Source of the DNA: Bin5 sp022827195
GTDB taxonomy: Bacteria; Chloroflexota; Anaerolineae; Caldilineales; Caldilineaceae
Reading direction: 5' to 3'
Length of the DNA: 64,000 bases
Assembly (NCBI GenBank): GCA_965208275.1
Contig: OZ242331.1
Location: forward strand, 4,402,001-4,466,000
Both the position numbers and the translations under genes were made by a program. The notes beneath the pieces were generated by a model. It searched no databases. It saw only the letters and a list, made by a program, of their open reading frames with translations, and was not told where the DNA came from. Shown here in pieces: positions 15,489 through 23,884 of the stretch (the stretch's first letter is position 1; every line of letters starts with the position of its first letter).

Positions 15489-16736
15489 ATGACAATCACA
15501 GTTCACCGTATCCGACACTATCTATTGCGCTGCCTCCCCCTCCTGCTGGCCGCGGCCTGCATCCCCCAGGACCTGGCCGTCAGCCCGCTGGGCACCGTCG
15601 TCGTCGGGCCGGGCGAGGCGATTCAAATTCGCTCGGCCGAGGTGCTGACGGGGATCGGCGAGCTGGGCATTCCCAGGCAGCGGGCGGTGGCGATGGCACT
15701 GGCCGATTACGGGCCGATCAAGGGGCATGCCGTCAGCATGGGCGCGGGGCTCGACTCTCTCTGCACGGCGCAAGGCGGGCTGGGCGCGGCGCAGACGGTG
15801 GTCGGCGACCCGCGCGTGGTCGGGCTGATCGGCACTTCGTGTTCGGTCGCGGCGGCGGTCGCGTCGCCGATCCTGAGCGAGGCCGGCCTGGTGATGATCT
15901 CCTCCTCGAATACCTCGCCCTCGCTGACCTCCGATCTGCGCGGCAATGCCGGGTCCAACTATTATGCCGGCTACTACCGTACCGCCAGCAACGACCTCCA
16001 CTTGGGGCGGGCCGTGGCCGAGTTCGCCTATAACGAGCTCGGGCTGCGGCGCATGGCGACGATCCACGACGGCGACCCCTACACGTCGGGGCTGACCGGC
16101 GCGTTCGCGGTCGAGTTCGAGGCGCTCGGCGGTGCGGTCCCGGTCGTGGCCGAGGTGAGCAGGGGCGAGACGGAGATGGTGCCGGCACTGACGCGCATCG
16201 CCGCGCAGAGCCCGGAGGGGCTTTTCTTTCTGCTCTTTCCCGAGGAATCGGCCCGCGTCGCGCGCCAGATCGGGCAGGTCGACGGGCTGGAGGAGGTGAC
16301 GCTGATCAGCAGCGACTCGCTGCTGCTGGCCGCGCCCGAGATCGTGGACGTCTATCTGACGGGCCCGGAGCTCGGTTTCGGCAACAACGTCAACCAGGCG
16401 ACGGCAAGGAGCGGCGACGAGGTGCTCGCCGCCTACGTGGAACGGTACGGCGAGGGCCCGACCTCCGCCTACCTGGCGCACGCCTACGACGCCGCGACCC
16501 TGCTCCTGCACGCGATCGAGGAAGTGGCGGTCGTCCACGGCGACGCGCTCTACATCGACCGCGCCAAGCTGCGGCAGGCGTTGACGAACACGACCGGGTT
16601 CGAGGGCGTCATCGGGGTCATCTCCTGCGACGGCTTTGGCGACTGCGGCACCGGCCGCGCCGAGATCAGGCACCACACCGATCCCACGGTCACAGAGTTC
16701 GTGGATCTGCCGGTTGTCTACCGCTATGCTCGTTAG
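15489..16736 (+). CDS. Branched-chain amino-acid-type ABC substrate-binding lipoprotein
   Basis: A 415-residue protein. The signal YLLRCLPLLLAAACIPQ ends in a lipobox (LAAAC). The periplasmic-binding type I (LivJ-like) fold follows: AVAMALADYGPIKGHAVSM, VVGLIGTSCSVAAAVASPIL, VMISSSNTSPSLT and YYRTASNDLHLGRAVAEF. These correspond to the ligand-loop Ser/Thr and the YxRT hinge strings of the family. An internal Cys pair (SCDGFGDC) is near the C-terminus. No LivHMGF genes are adjacent, so this is an orphan receptor or serves a transporter elsewhere. A degraded copy of its 5' end is fused to a transposase scrap at 3696. Confidence 0.85.
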   Translation: MTITVHRIRHYLLRCLPLLLAAACIPQDLAVSPLGTVVVGPGEAIQIRSAEVLTGIGELGIPRQRAVAMALADYGPIKGHAVSMGAGLDSLCTAQGGLGAAQTVVGDPRVVGLIGTSCSVAAAVASPILSEAGLVMISSSNTSPSLTSDLRGNAGSNYYAGYYRTASNDLHLGRAVAEFAYNELGLRRMATIHDGDPYTSGLTGAFAVEFEALGGAVPVVAEVSRGETEMVPALTRIAAQSPEGLFFLLFPEESARVARQIGQVDGLEEVTLISSDSLLLAAPEIVDVYLTGPELGFGNNVNQATARSGDEVLAAYVERYGEGPTSAYLAHAYDAATLLLHAIEEVAVVHGDALYIDRAKLRQALTNTTGFEGVIGVISCDGFGDCGTGRAEIRHHTDPTVTEFVDLPVVYRYAR

Positions 16737-16782
16737 GGGATAGGGCGAACGGGGTCATCGCGTCCGGCGCGCGCGGCGTCCT

Positions 16783-16883
16783 ATATTATGGGCAACCGAT
16801 AATATGGGCCGAATTTGCTTCCATATTATAGACACCTACAATATAGGAGGCGGAAGGCGGCTATATTGCAGGCAATTGCAATA
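16783..16883 (+). promoter_or_regulatory. Three phased inverted repeats upstream of the Fic gene
   Basis: Three related inverted repeats lie in the 186-bp gap: ATATTAT-N9-ATAATAT (16783-16805, perfect), ATATTAT-N8-ACAATAT (16823-16844, one mismatch) and TATTGC-N8-GCAATA (16864-16883, perfect). Their centres are ~40 bp apart each time, roughly four helical turns, so they would face the same side of the DNA. The surrounding DNA is GC-rich, so the AT-rich half-sites stand out. Likely operators for the Fic gene 40 bp downstream, possibly bound by its own C-terminal winged helix. Confidence 0.55.
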
Positions 16884-16922
16884 GGAATTCTGGCCTGAGC
16901 CTCAAGGAAACGACGAACTGCT

Positions 16923-18101
16923 ATGAATCACGCTGGGACGTCCTCAACGCGGGCCGGTCGATATGTCAGACAACCAAGCGGCTACAGAGCATTCATTCCG
17001 GAGGTGTTGCCGCCAAAACCGCGAGTGCGCATAACCGACGAACTTCAGCGTCTCCTGTCGGAAGCCGACCGCGCGCTGGGCAGGCTGGACGGCTCGATTC
17101 AGATCCTGCCCGACGCGGACATTTTCATCTATATGTATATGCGCAACGAGGCGGTACTGTCGAGCCAGATCGAGGGAACGCAGAGTTCTCTGCAGGATCT
17201 TCTCGTAGCCGAGGCGGAAATCCTGGCGCCAAATCGACGGAGTGATGTAAACGACGTGGTCAACTATGTCAACGCCATGAACTATGGCCTGGAGCGGCTA
17301 TCTACGCTATCGGTATCATCCCGGCTGATCCGCGAGATCCACGCCATATTGCTTAAGGGTGTGCGCGGCTCCCAGTTCAATCCAGGAGAGTTTCGAACCA
17401 CGCAGAATTGGATCGGCCCCGCTGGCTGCACGATCGGTGAAGCGACCTTTGTCCCCCCTCCTCCTTCCGAGTTGGGCCAGGCCATGTCGGACTTGGAACG
17501 GTTTGTCCACCTTGACTCGGATCTGCCGCTCCTGATCAAGATCGGGCTGCTACATGCCCAATTTGAGACGATTCATCCGTTTCTGGACGGCAACGGTCGT
17601 GTGGGACGGTTGCTGATTACTTTCCTCCTCTGCCAGCAAGAGGTATTGACCAAGCCTGTTCTCTATCTGTCCTACTACTTCAAACGGCATCGGCAGCGGT
17701 ATTACGAAGAACTGCAGGCAGTACGGGATGGCGGAACTTGGGAAGAGTGGCTTGCTTTTTTCCTGCGCGGCGTGGCGGAAGTTAGCGGTCAGGCGACCGA
17801 CACGGCGCGACGGATTCTTGCCTTGCGCGAACGGCATCATCGCGCCATCACGGATCGTTTTGGCCTAACCGCTGGCAACGGTTACCGGGTGCTGGAACAT
17901 CTGTACACACGTCCGGTTGTCTCGGTGGACGACGTACGGGAACTGATCGGCACAACCTACTCGACAGCCAACAACCTGGTCACGCGGCTGGTGGAAAACG
18001 GCATACTGCGTGAATTCACAGGCCAAGCGCGCAATAGGGCGTTCATCTATCAGAGCTATCTCAGCCTGTTTCACGAGACCGAGCCGCATGGGGATGTGTG
18101 A
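16923..18101 (+). CDS. Fic-domain AMP-transferase with winged-helix C-terminus
   Basis: A 392-residue protein. N-terminal DUF4172-like segment with the inhibitory motif S80-x3-E84-G85 in LSSQIEGTQSS, as in class II Fic proteins that block their own active site. The Fic core has the catalytic loop HPFLDGNGRVGR (His218) and the preceding helix LLHAQFETI; the flap carries GEATFVPPPPSEL. Residues ~300-385 form a winged HTH (NGYRVLEHLYTRPVVSVDDV, then TYSTANNLVTRLVENGILRE). Fic enzymes usually transfer AMP to a protein Tyr/Thr/Ser. The fused DNA-binding domain and the three repeated operators upstream suggest autoregulation. No separate antitoxin gene is present. Confidence 0.92.
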   Translation: MNHAGTSSTRAGRYVRQPSGYRAFIPEVLPPKPRVRITDELQRLLSEADRALGRLDGSIQILPDADIFIYMYMRNEAVLSSQIEGTQSSLQDLLVAEAEILAPNRRSDVNDVVNYVNAMNYGLERLSTLSVSSRLIREIHAILLKGVRGSQFNPGEFRTTQNWIGPAGCTIGEATFVPPPPSELGQAMSDLERFVHLDSDLPLLIKIGLLHAQFETIHPFLDGNGRVGRLLITFLLCQQEVLTKPVLYLSYYFKRHRQRYYEELQAVRDGGTWEEWLAFFLRGVAEVSGQATDTARRILALRERHHRAITDRFGLTAGNGYRVLEHLYTRPVVSVDDVRELIGTTYSTANNLVTRLVENGILREFTGQARNRAFIYQSYLSLFHETEPHGDV

Positions 18102-18502
18102 TGCTGTGTTTGCCGTCGCCACTTGTCCATAGTTCACTCCAGCCCGCGGTCCGGGTCTTGGGGCCAAGCTCAGGCTCCCGGGACTTCGCCTGGCACGCGC
18201 AGTGCGAGTTCCGAGTTTCGGCCGTTTCGAGTTCCGGCAGTTCAGAGTTCCGGCAGTTCAGACTGCAGGCCTGCTCGCGCATGAGCGCAGCGGAATTTCG
18301 GCAGTTGACCGTATTACAATTATGTGTTATTACTTGACATAAACAGGCAGGACTTTCCCGGCGCCATCTGTCTTCGCATGGGAAAGCCGCCGTGAAACCG
18401 TTCAAACGTCCTGGTTTCAGTGGGATGTAGCCAGATATTCTGCTGCTACAGGGCCTCCTAAAACGGTTTACACCCAGAAACGACCTATTGCGAGACCGAC
18501 CT
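18102..18502. other. Intergenic region with TTCCGGCAGTTCAG-type repeats
   Basis: No gene seen. At 18205-18265 the words GAGTTCCGGCAGTTCA and GTTTCGAGTTCC recur in short direct repeats, related to the AACTCGAAACTCG family found in other gaps of the window. A promoter candidate follows at 18305-18333. Confidence 0.5.
18305..18333 (+). promoter_or_regulatory. Candidate promoter for the catabolic cluster
   Basis: TTGACC (18305-18310), 17-bp spacer, TATTAC (18328-18333), in an AT-rich stretch that contrasts with its surroundings, ~170 bp before the first gene of the plus-strand cluster. A second TTGACA at 18334 has no matching -10. Confidence 0.35.
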
Positions 18503-18865
18503 ATGGATGCGGCACTCCTTGAGGACCGGCTACGCGGCTGTCTGACGAAGTTCAGAGAGGGGAATCTCCAGGAGTCGGACCTTGAGGGCATGCTCGACAT
18601 TCTGCAAGACGGGGCAGCCCCGCGCCAGCAGCTGCTCTACCTCAGCGCCTCCGGCTCGTCGGTCCATTCGCCGGTCATCGGCATCTCCTTCATCGGCGAC
18701 GAAGCGGGCGAACAGGCCGGGGACGATCCGGACGGCTGGCCCTACCAGACGGTGCTGGAGGCCATCCACGATGGCTGGCGCGTGATCAAGTTCCCGGAAC
18801 TGGCGCTCATGCTGCACGAGACGCATACCTACGGTCTCGGCTGTGAATTCATACTGGAGAAGTGA
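18503..18865 (+). CDS. Uncharacterised small protein preceding a PhyH dioxygenase
   Basis: A 120-residue acidic protein (a TTG five codons earlier at 18488 is an alternative start). Strings: RLRGCLTKFREGNLQESDLE, then ASGSSVHSPVIGISFIGDEA and HDGWRVIKFPELALMLHETH. No signal peptide, membrane helix or known motif. It ends 9 bp before the PhyH gene and is surely co-transcribed with it, so it may be an accessory factor for that enzyme. Function unknown. Confidence 0.65.
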   Translation: MDAALLEDRLRGCLTKFREGNLQESDLEGMLDILQDGAAPRQQLLYLSASGSSVHSPVIGISFIGDEAGEQAGDDPDGWPYQTVLEAIHDGWRVIKFPELALMLHETHTYGLGCEFILEK

Positions 18866-18874
18866 GAGAGGAAG

Positions 18875-19717
18875 ATGCTAGGCCAACTCTATGATTGTGA
18901 ACCGACACTGAGCGACGAGCAGGTCGTCGATTTCTGCCGCCAGGGGATGTTGGTCCTCGAACGGGTCGTGCCCGACGAGTTCAACCGGCGCGCGATGGCG
19001 TTTCTCGACGATTATCCCGACAACCGCGTCGATGAGATCCTGGCTGAAGAGTGGTTTATGGACGCGGTCATCAAGAACCCGCAGGCGGCCGGCGCGGTGC
19101 GATCGCTGTTGGGCAAGGATTTCAGGCTGCCGCTGGGCATGAGCAATCACCGGGTCAAGACCCCGGAGGCGGCGCAGGGCTGGCATACCGACGGCGGCTC
19201 GATCTACACGCCGCGACTGGACTATCTGCAGGTCTTCTACTATCCCCAGGACACGCCGAAGGAGCTGGGTCCGCTCGAGATTGTGCCGGCTTCGCACTTC
19301 GCCCGCACCAAGGCCAACTATATGGCGCACTACGACAGGATCAAGTCCGGCATGGTGACAGCGCTGCCCGCCGGCTCGATCATCGTCACCGTCTATTCGA
19401 TCTGGCACCGCCGCAGCCGTTCGACCGCGGCGGGTCTGCGCAACATGCTCAAATACAACTACTGGCGCACTTCGCCGCCGCAGCGTGACTGGAAGACGGA
19501 CCCGCAGTTCGATTTTTCCAGGGCCAATTTCGCCACGGGAACACCCCTGTTTGAGGGTTTCCGCGACAGGCCGTACGTGGCGGAGATGTTCTGCTGGCTG
19601 TGCGGCTTGGGCGAATTCGACTTTGTTGGCGGACAGGGCTGGCCGATTGTGCCCGAGACGCAGCCGGGCGTGGAGCAGGCCGGCATGCCATCTGCTTTGA
19701 GCAGGGGCCCTGCTTAA
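18875..19717 (+). CDS. PhyH-family (phytanoyl-CoA dioxygenase-like) Fe(II)/2-oxoglutarate oxygenase
   Basis: A 280-residue protein with the double-stranded beta-helix signature: GWHTDGG gives the iron ligands H104 and D106, and SIWHRRSRST the distal His178. Arg189 in GLRNMLKYNYWR is placed to bind 2-oxoglutarate. The stretch LDYLQVFYYPQDTPKELGPL is typical of PhyH proteins that act on small molecules. These enzymes hydroxylate or oxidatively demethylate using O2 and 2-oxoglutarate. It follows a co-transcribed small gene and precedes a sugar transporter, so a sugar-derived substrate is plausible but not shown. The start has GAGAGGAAG upstream. Confidence 0.88.
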   Translation: MLGQLYDCEPTLSDEQVVDFCRQGMLVLERVVPDEFNRRAMAFLDDYPDNRVDEILAEEWFMDAVIKNPQAAGAVRSLLGKDFRLPLGMSNHRVKTPEAAQGWHTDGGSIYTPRLDYLQVFYYPQDTPKELGPLEIVPASHFARTKANYMAHYDRIKSGMVTALPAGSIIVTVYSIWHRRSRSTAAGLRNMLKYNYWRTSPPQRDWKTDPQFDFSRANFATGTPLFEGFRDRPYVAEMFCWLCGLGEFDFVGGQGWPIVPETQPGVEQAGMPSALSRGPA

Positions 19718-19959
19718 TTGACCTGCCTGCGCCGCGGCCTCCTTGCCGGATAGAGGTCCCGGTCTGCTTGCCCGTCTCTGTTGCGGTTCCGGGGAGGTTG
19801 GTTGGTCTCCTTTCAGACAATCTGTTCCTGGTGGGTCAGGCGGCCGGCATGATCTGACGGCGCGGTTGGCCGGTGTCCCACTCCATCCGTCGTGTGTGGA
19901 TCGTTTGAAGCATTCATACCGTCCGTTGAGGTTCAATTACACCTTTAGGGAGGCGAACG

Positions 19960-21606
19960 ATGGAGAGAAAGGATCGGCAGAACGGGGGGATGAGCCGGCG
20001 GGGCTTTCTCGGCCTGACCGGCGCCGCATTGGGAACGGGAGTCCTGGCGGCATGCGCGCCTGCGCCTGTGGCTGCGCCGGTCGCCGCGCCGGAAGAGGCC
20101 CCGGCCGAGCCGGCGATGGCGATGCACTCGGGCCCGATTATCGTTGCGCTGCGCGACACCGCCGACGACGGCCATCAGAAGGCGGGGCAGGACGCGCTTG
20201 TGGCGGCCTACAATGCGCATCAGCCGGACGTAGACGTCATCTTTGAAGCGCCGCCCGGCGGGATCACGGGCGGATACCACGCCTGGCTTACGACACAGCT
20301 TGCCGCGGAAGATATCCGCCTGGATATCGTCTCCGGCGTCGATGCCGGCACCTTCCGCGACTATCTCAACCTGGACAGGTACGTCAGCGCCCACAACCCG
20401 TACGCCGGCAAGCCGTGGAACGAGGCCTTCAATTTTGAGCGGTTCAAGTGGGCCAACGCCAAGGGCGAACGGTACGGCCTGGCCGCGGCCGGCGCCGAAG
20501 TCTTCTGGTATGCAAACAAGACGATGCTGGACGAGGTCGGGGCCAAAGTGCCGGACACGTGGACCGAGTTCATCGACGCCTGCGAGAAGCTGACCGCGGT
20601 CGTGGACAGCCCGATCGTGATCAACTTCACCTGGCAGGGTCATCAGTGGGTCTCCGGCGTCTACTTCGACCAGTATCACCTGGACTGGGTGGAGACGGTG
20701 CGCGCCCACGAAGGTGACTGGAACTATGATCCTGAGTTCGACGGCAAGTTTGTGTTCGACCCGGACGACAAGGACATTCATGCCAAGTACACCTTCAACG
20801 GCCAGCGCTACTTCCGGGCAATCCGCGAGGGCGAGTTGCGCTTCGACACCGACGCCTTTGCCGAGATGATCGACAACCTTTCGATGGCGTGGCCGAAGTA
20901 TGCGACCGAGGACTTCTTTGTTCGCAGCGATGGCGGCTACGCGACCTGGCTGCAGCAGCAGGCGGCCTTCCTGCCCTCCGGCACCTGGGCGCTGCCCACA
21001 GTCGACAGCGACCTGAAGGAGATCACGCCCGAGCGCCTGGAACAGCTGGGGTTGGACGAGAGCACCGAAGTCGAGACCTTCGAATGGGCCATCTTCCCCT
21101 TCCCGACGATGGAAGGGCCGCTGGTGCAGTGCCGCGCCAAGGACGTGGCGGGGCAGGGGGACGCCTACGTCAGCATTGTCAAGAAGAACCAGGAGCAGAT
21201 CGACCGCTGTCTCGACTTTCTCATGTTCTGGTACTCCGAGTCCGGCATGCAGACCTACTATGACGCACGCCTGGAGGAAGGCTGGGGGGGCATGGGTCCC
21301 GTGGACGTGTACGGGGTCTCCTATTCGCCCGAGCGGCAGATGCTCAACGACATGGTGAGGCCGATGGGGAACGCCGAGCTGAACCAGAACAACTGGGAGT
21401 ATTTCAGCGGCTACGAGTCGTGGGACAACACGCACGTCGTCAACGTCAAGAATGCGTATAAGGAGGCGTTGGAGCGCAAGACTACCGGCGCTGAGTTCGC
21501 CCAGTTCTATCAGCAGTACTGGATGGACAACTTTGACGACATTCTGGCGTTGAAGAATGTGACACACGCCGATCTCGACAATCCCGCGCGCGAACCGGGA
21601 ACGTAA
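19960..21606 (+). CDS. Carbohydrate ABC transporter substrate-binding lipoprotein (Tat-type signal)
   Basis: A 548-residue protein with the ribosome site GGGAGG. The N-terminus MSRRGFLGLTGAALGTGVLA is a twin-arginine signal followed by a lipobox (LAAC). The mature part is a type I extracellular sugar-binding fold (family 1): VAAYNAHQPDVDVIFEAPPG, YGLAAAGAEVFWYANKTML and PDTWTEFIDACEKLT are its usual landmarks; the closing region is DRCLDFLMFWYSESGMQTYY. At ~500 mature residues it is longer than the common ~400. The permease genes follow at 21744 and 23885. No ATPase gene lies in the window, so a shared MsmK/UgpC-type ATPase elsewhere is expected. Confidence 0.9.
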   Translation: MERKDRQNGGMSRRGFLGLTGAALGTGVLAACAPAPVAAPVAAPEEAPAEPAMAMHSGPIIVALRDTADDGHQKAGQDALVAAYNAHQPDVDVIFEAPPGGITGGYHAWLTTQLAAEDIRLDIVSGVDAGTFRDYLNLDRYVSAHNPYAGKPWNEAFNFERFKWANAKGERYGLAAAGAEVFWYANKTMLDEVGAKVPDTWTEFIDACEKLTAVVDSPIVINFTWQGHQWVSGVYFDQYHLDWVETVRAHEGDWNYDPEFDGKFVFDPDDKDIHAKYTFNGQRYFRAIREGELRFDTDAFAEMIDNLSMAWPKYATEDFFVRSDGGYATWLQQQAAFLPSGTWALPTVDSDLKEITPERLEQLGLDESTEVETFEWAIFPFPTMEGPLVQCRAKDVAGQGDAYVSIVKKNQEQIDRCLDFLMFWYSESGMQTYYDARLEEGWGGMGPVDVYGVSYSPERQMLNDMVRPMGNAELNQNNWEYFSGYESWDNTHVVNVKNAYKEALERKTTGAEFAQFYQQYWMDNFDDILALKNVTHADLDNPAREPGT

Positions 21607-21743
21607 CACCGGTTACCAGTCTCCAGTTGCCGGTTGCCAGTAACACCAGCTGTGTACCCAGCAGTTGACGTTGCTGGCCACCGGCCACCGGCCACTGACC
21701 ACTGATCACCGGCCACTATCCACTATCCACTGCTCACTGCCGT
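21607..21743. repeat. Intergenic repeat cluster (CCGGCCACTGACCACTG type)
   Basis: Two blocks of short words: GTTACCAGTCTCCAGTTGCCGGTTGCCAGT (given here as GTTACCAGTCTCC and AGTTGCCGGTTGCCAGT), then many variants of CCACCGGCCACTGACCACTG. They lie between the binding-protein and permease genes and could form imperfect hairpins. Coding potential is absent. Confidence 0.6.
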
Positions 21744-23744
21744 ATGGTACCGATTCCAGCTGCGGCCTCTCCTCGGTTTTACAGTCGCGGCCTGCAGGTC
21801 CTGATAGGCGTGCTGGTGCTGGCCCTGCTGGTCAACGTCTTCTTCTTCGTCCTGGTCCGCACGGCAGACGAAGAGGCGCTCACGCCGCTGGCGGCGTCGA
21901 GCGAGCAGATGGCGATTGTCGTTCCACTCGACGAACGCACGATGGTTGCGGGGACGGTTGACGACCGGCTCATGCTGCTGGAGGAGGGGGCGCCGGTTCG
22001 CGAGCTGCAGCTCGATGCAGTGATCGGCAGCATAGACATTGCGCCCGGCGGAGACGCGTTCTACGTGGGCTTGGGCGACGGCAGCGTCATTGCACTCGAC
22101 CGGCAATTCCAGGTCCTGAACGAGGCCAAAGTTGCCGGCAGAGTCGTTGGCGTAAGGGCGAATGACCGCGACGAGCTCTTCGTTGCGCACGGCGTCGCCA
22201 TCCGGACCGACAGGTTTTACATCTCCTATTTCCCCACGCCGGGCGTGGAGCCGGCCTTCACCAACAAGGCAGAGTTCACAATCTACGGTCTGGATGTCGC
22301 CGATGACGCTGCCTACTATGGGACGGGCAACGCGCGGGTCGTGGCGATCGGGACCGACGGCGAGACGCGCTGGCGAACGATGGTGCCCTTCCCGGTCATC
22401 CGCTTGAAGGCGTTGCCCGAGGTCGGGCAGCTGCTGGTGAGTGATGAGAACGGGGGCCTGACCCTTCTCGACGCGCAGGGGCGAACGTACTGGCACGTGA
22501 TCCCGACCGAATTCCGCCTGCAGAGCCTGGGCTTTGATCCCTCCACCGGCACCTATCTTGCCGCCGACATTCAGGGCACGCTGGTCGCCTTGGATGCGGC
22601 GGGCAATATTTTGTCGACCGCGGAAGCGGGCGAAGGGCGGATCACGGCCCTGGTGCCTGCCGGCGGGGGGCGGTTGACGGTGGTGCCGCAGGATGGACCG
22701 TGGTTAAGCCTGAATGCGGGGGCGATGCGCGGCGTGGGCCTGGCGGAGCAGTTCCGTTTTCGTTGGATCATCGCCGATCTCGGGCTGCTGCTAATACTCC
22801 TGATCGTCCTGGTCCGCACAGTCGAGCGCTGGTGGACGGCGCTGTGCAGCCTGGGCGAGAGGATGCGCCGCGCCTACATTTTCTATCTGTTCATTGCCCC
22901 CTCGCTCGTGCTGGTCCTGCTCTTCAGTTACTATCCGGCCGCGCTGGCCTTCTACACCTCGTTCACAAACATGAGCCTGCGCCGGGTCACCGAATTCATC
23001 GGTTTTACCAACTACGTCACCATCTTTACCGAGGACTTCTATTTCCGGGTTGGATTCATCAATCTTCTCATTATTGCCGTCACGGGCGTCATCAAGACGG
23101 TTACGGTCCCCCTGTTCGTCGCCGAGCTTATCTACTGGCTGCGCAGCAGCAAATTGAGATATCTATTTCGGACGCTCTATGTCTTTCCCGCGGTCGTCCC
23201 CGGCCTGGTCACCATCCTGCTGTGGCGGATGATCTATGATCCCAACATCGGCCTGCTGAATCTGATCCTGTCGGCGGTCGGTCTGTCCCATTTGCAGACG
23301 GCCTGGCTGGGGAATGAGAACACCGCGCTGTGGGCGATCATCGGCGCCGGGTTTCCCTACGTCGAGATCTTCGCCCTGCTCATCTACCTGGGCGGGCTGA
23401 TGGACATCAACCCGGAGTTGTACGATGCGGCCCACATCGACGGCGCCAACTGGTGGTCGCGCTTCTGGCGGGTGGACGTCCCGCTGCTCGAGGCGCAGTT
23501 TCGCCTGCTGTTGTTCTTCACCTTTGCCGGCTCGATCGCAGGATTCGCCAACATCTGGATCTTTACACGCGGCGGCCCCGGTTATGCAACCTACACGCCG
23601 GCGTTGGAGATGTACCGGCAGCTGATCGACACCGAGTACGGCTACAGCTCGGCCATCGGCGTCATCCTGTTCATCATGAGTTTCATCGCCACTGTGGTGA
23701 TTCTGCGCTACCGCAGGGACGAGACGATAGAGCGAGTCGCATAG
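21744..23744 (+). CDS. ABC sugar permease fused to an extracytoplasmic beta-propeller
   Basis: A 666-residue protein. An N-terminal membrane helix (~18-40, VLIGVLVLALLVNVFFFVLV) is followed by ~300 residues of beta-propeller repeats (PQQ/WD-like blades, e.g. DAFYVGLGDGSVIALDRQFQ, TYLAADIQGTLVALDAAGNI) predicted to lie outside the membrane. A second helix at ~340-362 precedes a complete MalF/UgpA-type permease (~375-666) with six membrane helices and the EAA loop DAAHIDGANWWSRFWRVDVP. Ordinary MalF-type permeases are ~300 residues, so the first half is an extra domain. It could sense the binding protein, the sugar or wall components; this is inference. No stop or frameshift separates the halves. 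Confidence 0.88.
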   Translation: MVPIPAAASPRFYSRGLQVLIGVLVLALLVNVFFFVLVRTADEEALTPLAASSEQMAIVVPLDERTMVAGTVDDRLMLLEEGAPVRELQLDAVIGSIDIAPGGDAFYVGLGDGSVIALDRQFQVLNEAKVAGRVVGVRANDRDELFVAHGVAIRTDRFYISYFPTPGVEPAFTNKAEFTIYGLDVADDAAYYGTGNARVVAIGTDGETRWRTMVPFPVIRLKALPEVGQLLVSDENGGLTLLDAQGRTYWHVIPTEFRLQSLGFDPSTGTYLAADIQGTLVALDAAGNILSTAEAGEGRITALVPAGGGRLTVVPQDGPWLSLNAGAMRGVGLAEQFRFRWIIADLGLLLILLIVLVRTVERWWTALCSLGERMRRAYIFYLFIAPSLVLVLLFSYYPAALAFYTSFTNMSLRRVTEFIGFTNYVTIFTEDFYFRVGFINLLIIAVTGVIKTVTVPLFVAELIYWLRSSKLRYLFRTLYVFPAVVPGLVTILLWRMIYDPNIGLLNLILSAVGLSHLQTAWLGNENTALWAIIGAGFPYVEIFALLIYLGGLMDINPELYDAAHIDGANWWSRFWRVDVPLLEAQFRLLLFFTFAGSIAGFANIWIFTRGGPGYATYTPALEMYRQLIDTEYGYSSAIGVILFIMSFIATVVILRYRRDETIERVA

Positions 23745-23884
23745 CGTAACTGCCGGAACTCGGAACGGCCGGAACTCGTAGCTCGAACTACGGGGGATCA
23801 GGCGAAGTTCCGGGTGTGCAGCAGTTGGTTGTCGAGTTTCGAATTTCAAGTTTCAAGTTTCGAGTTTCGAGTTCCGGATTACAA
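23745..23884. repeat. Intergenic repeat (CGAGTTTCGAATTTCAAGTTTC type)
   Basis: GGAACTCGGAACGGCCGGAA near 23756 faces TTTCGAGTTTCGAGTTCCGG near 23858, giving an imperfect inverted repeat of about 100 bp. Same word family as at 29690 and 44065. A GTG-initiated frame reads through it into the next permease (VVEFRISSFKFRVSSS), but that is repeat-derived. Confidence 0.6.

Noticed and set aside
18334..18339. TTGACA as a -35 box
   Set aside because: No -10-like hexamer 16-18 bp downstream; the TTGACC/TATTAC pair just upstream fits better.
19945..21609. A 554-codon open frame on the minus strand
   Set aside because: Exactly opposite the sugar-binding lipoprotein gene with its Tat signal and family motifs; its composition is that of a shadow frame.
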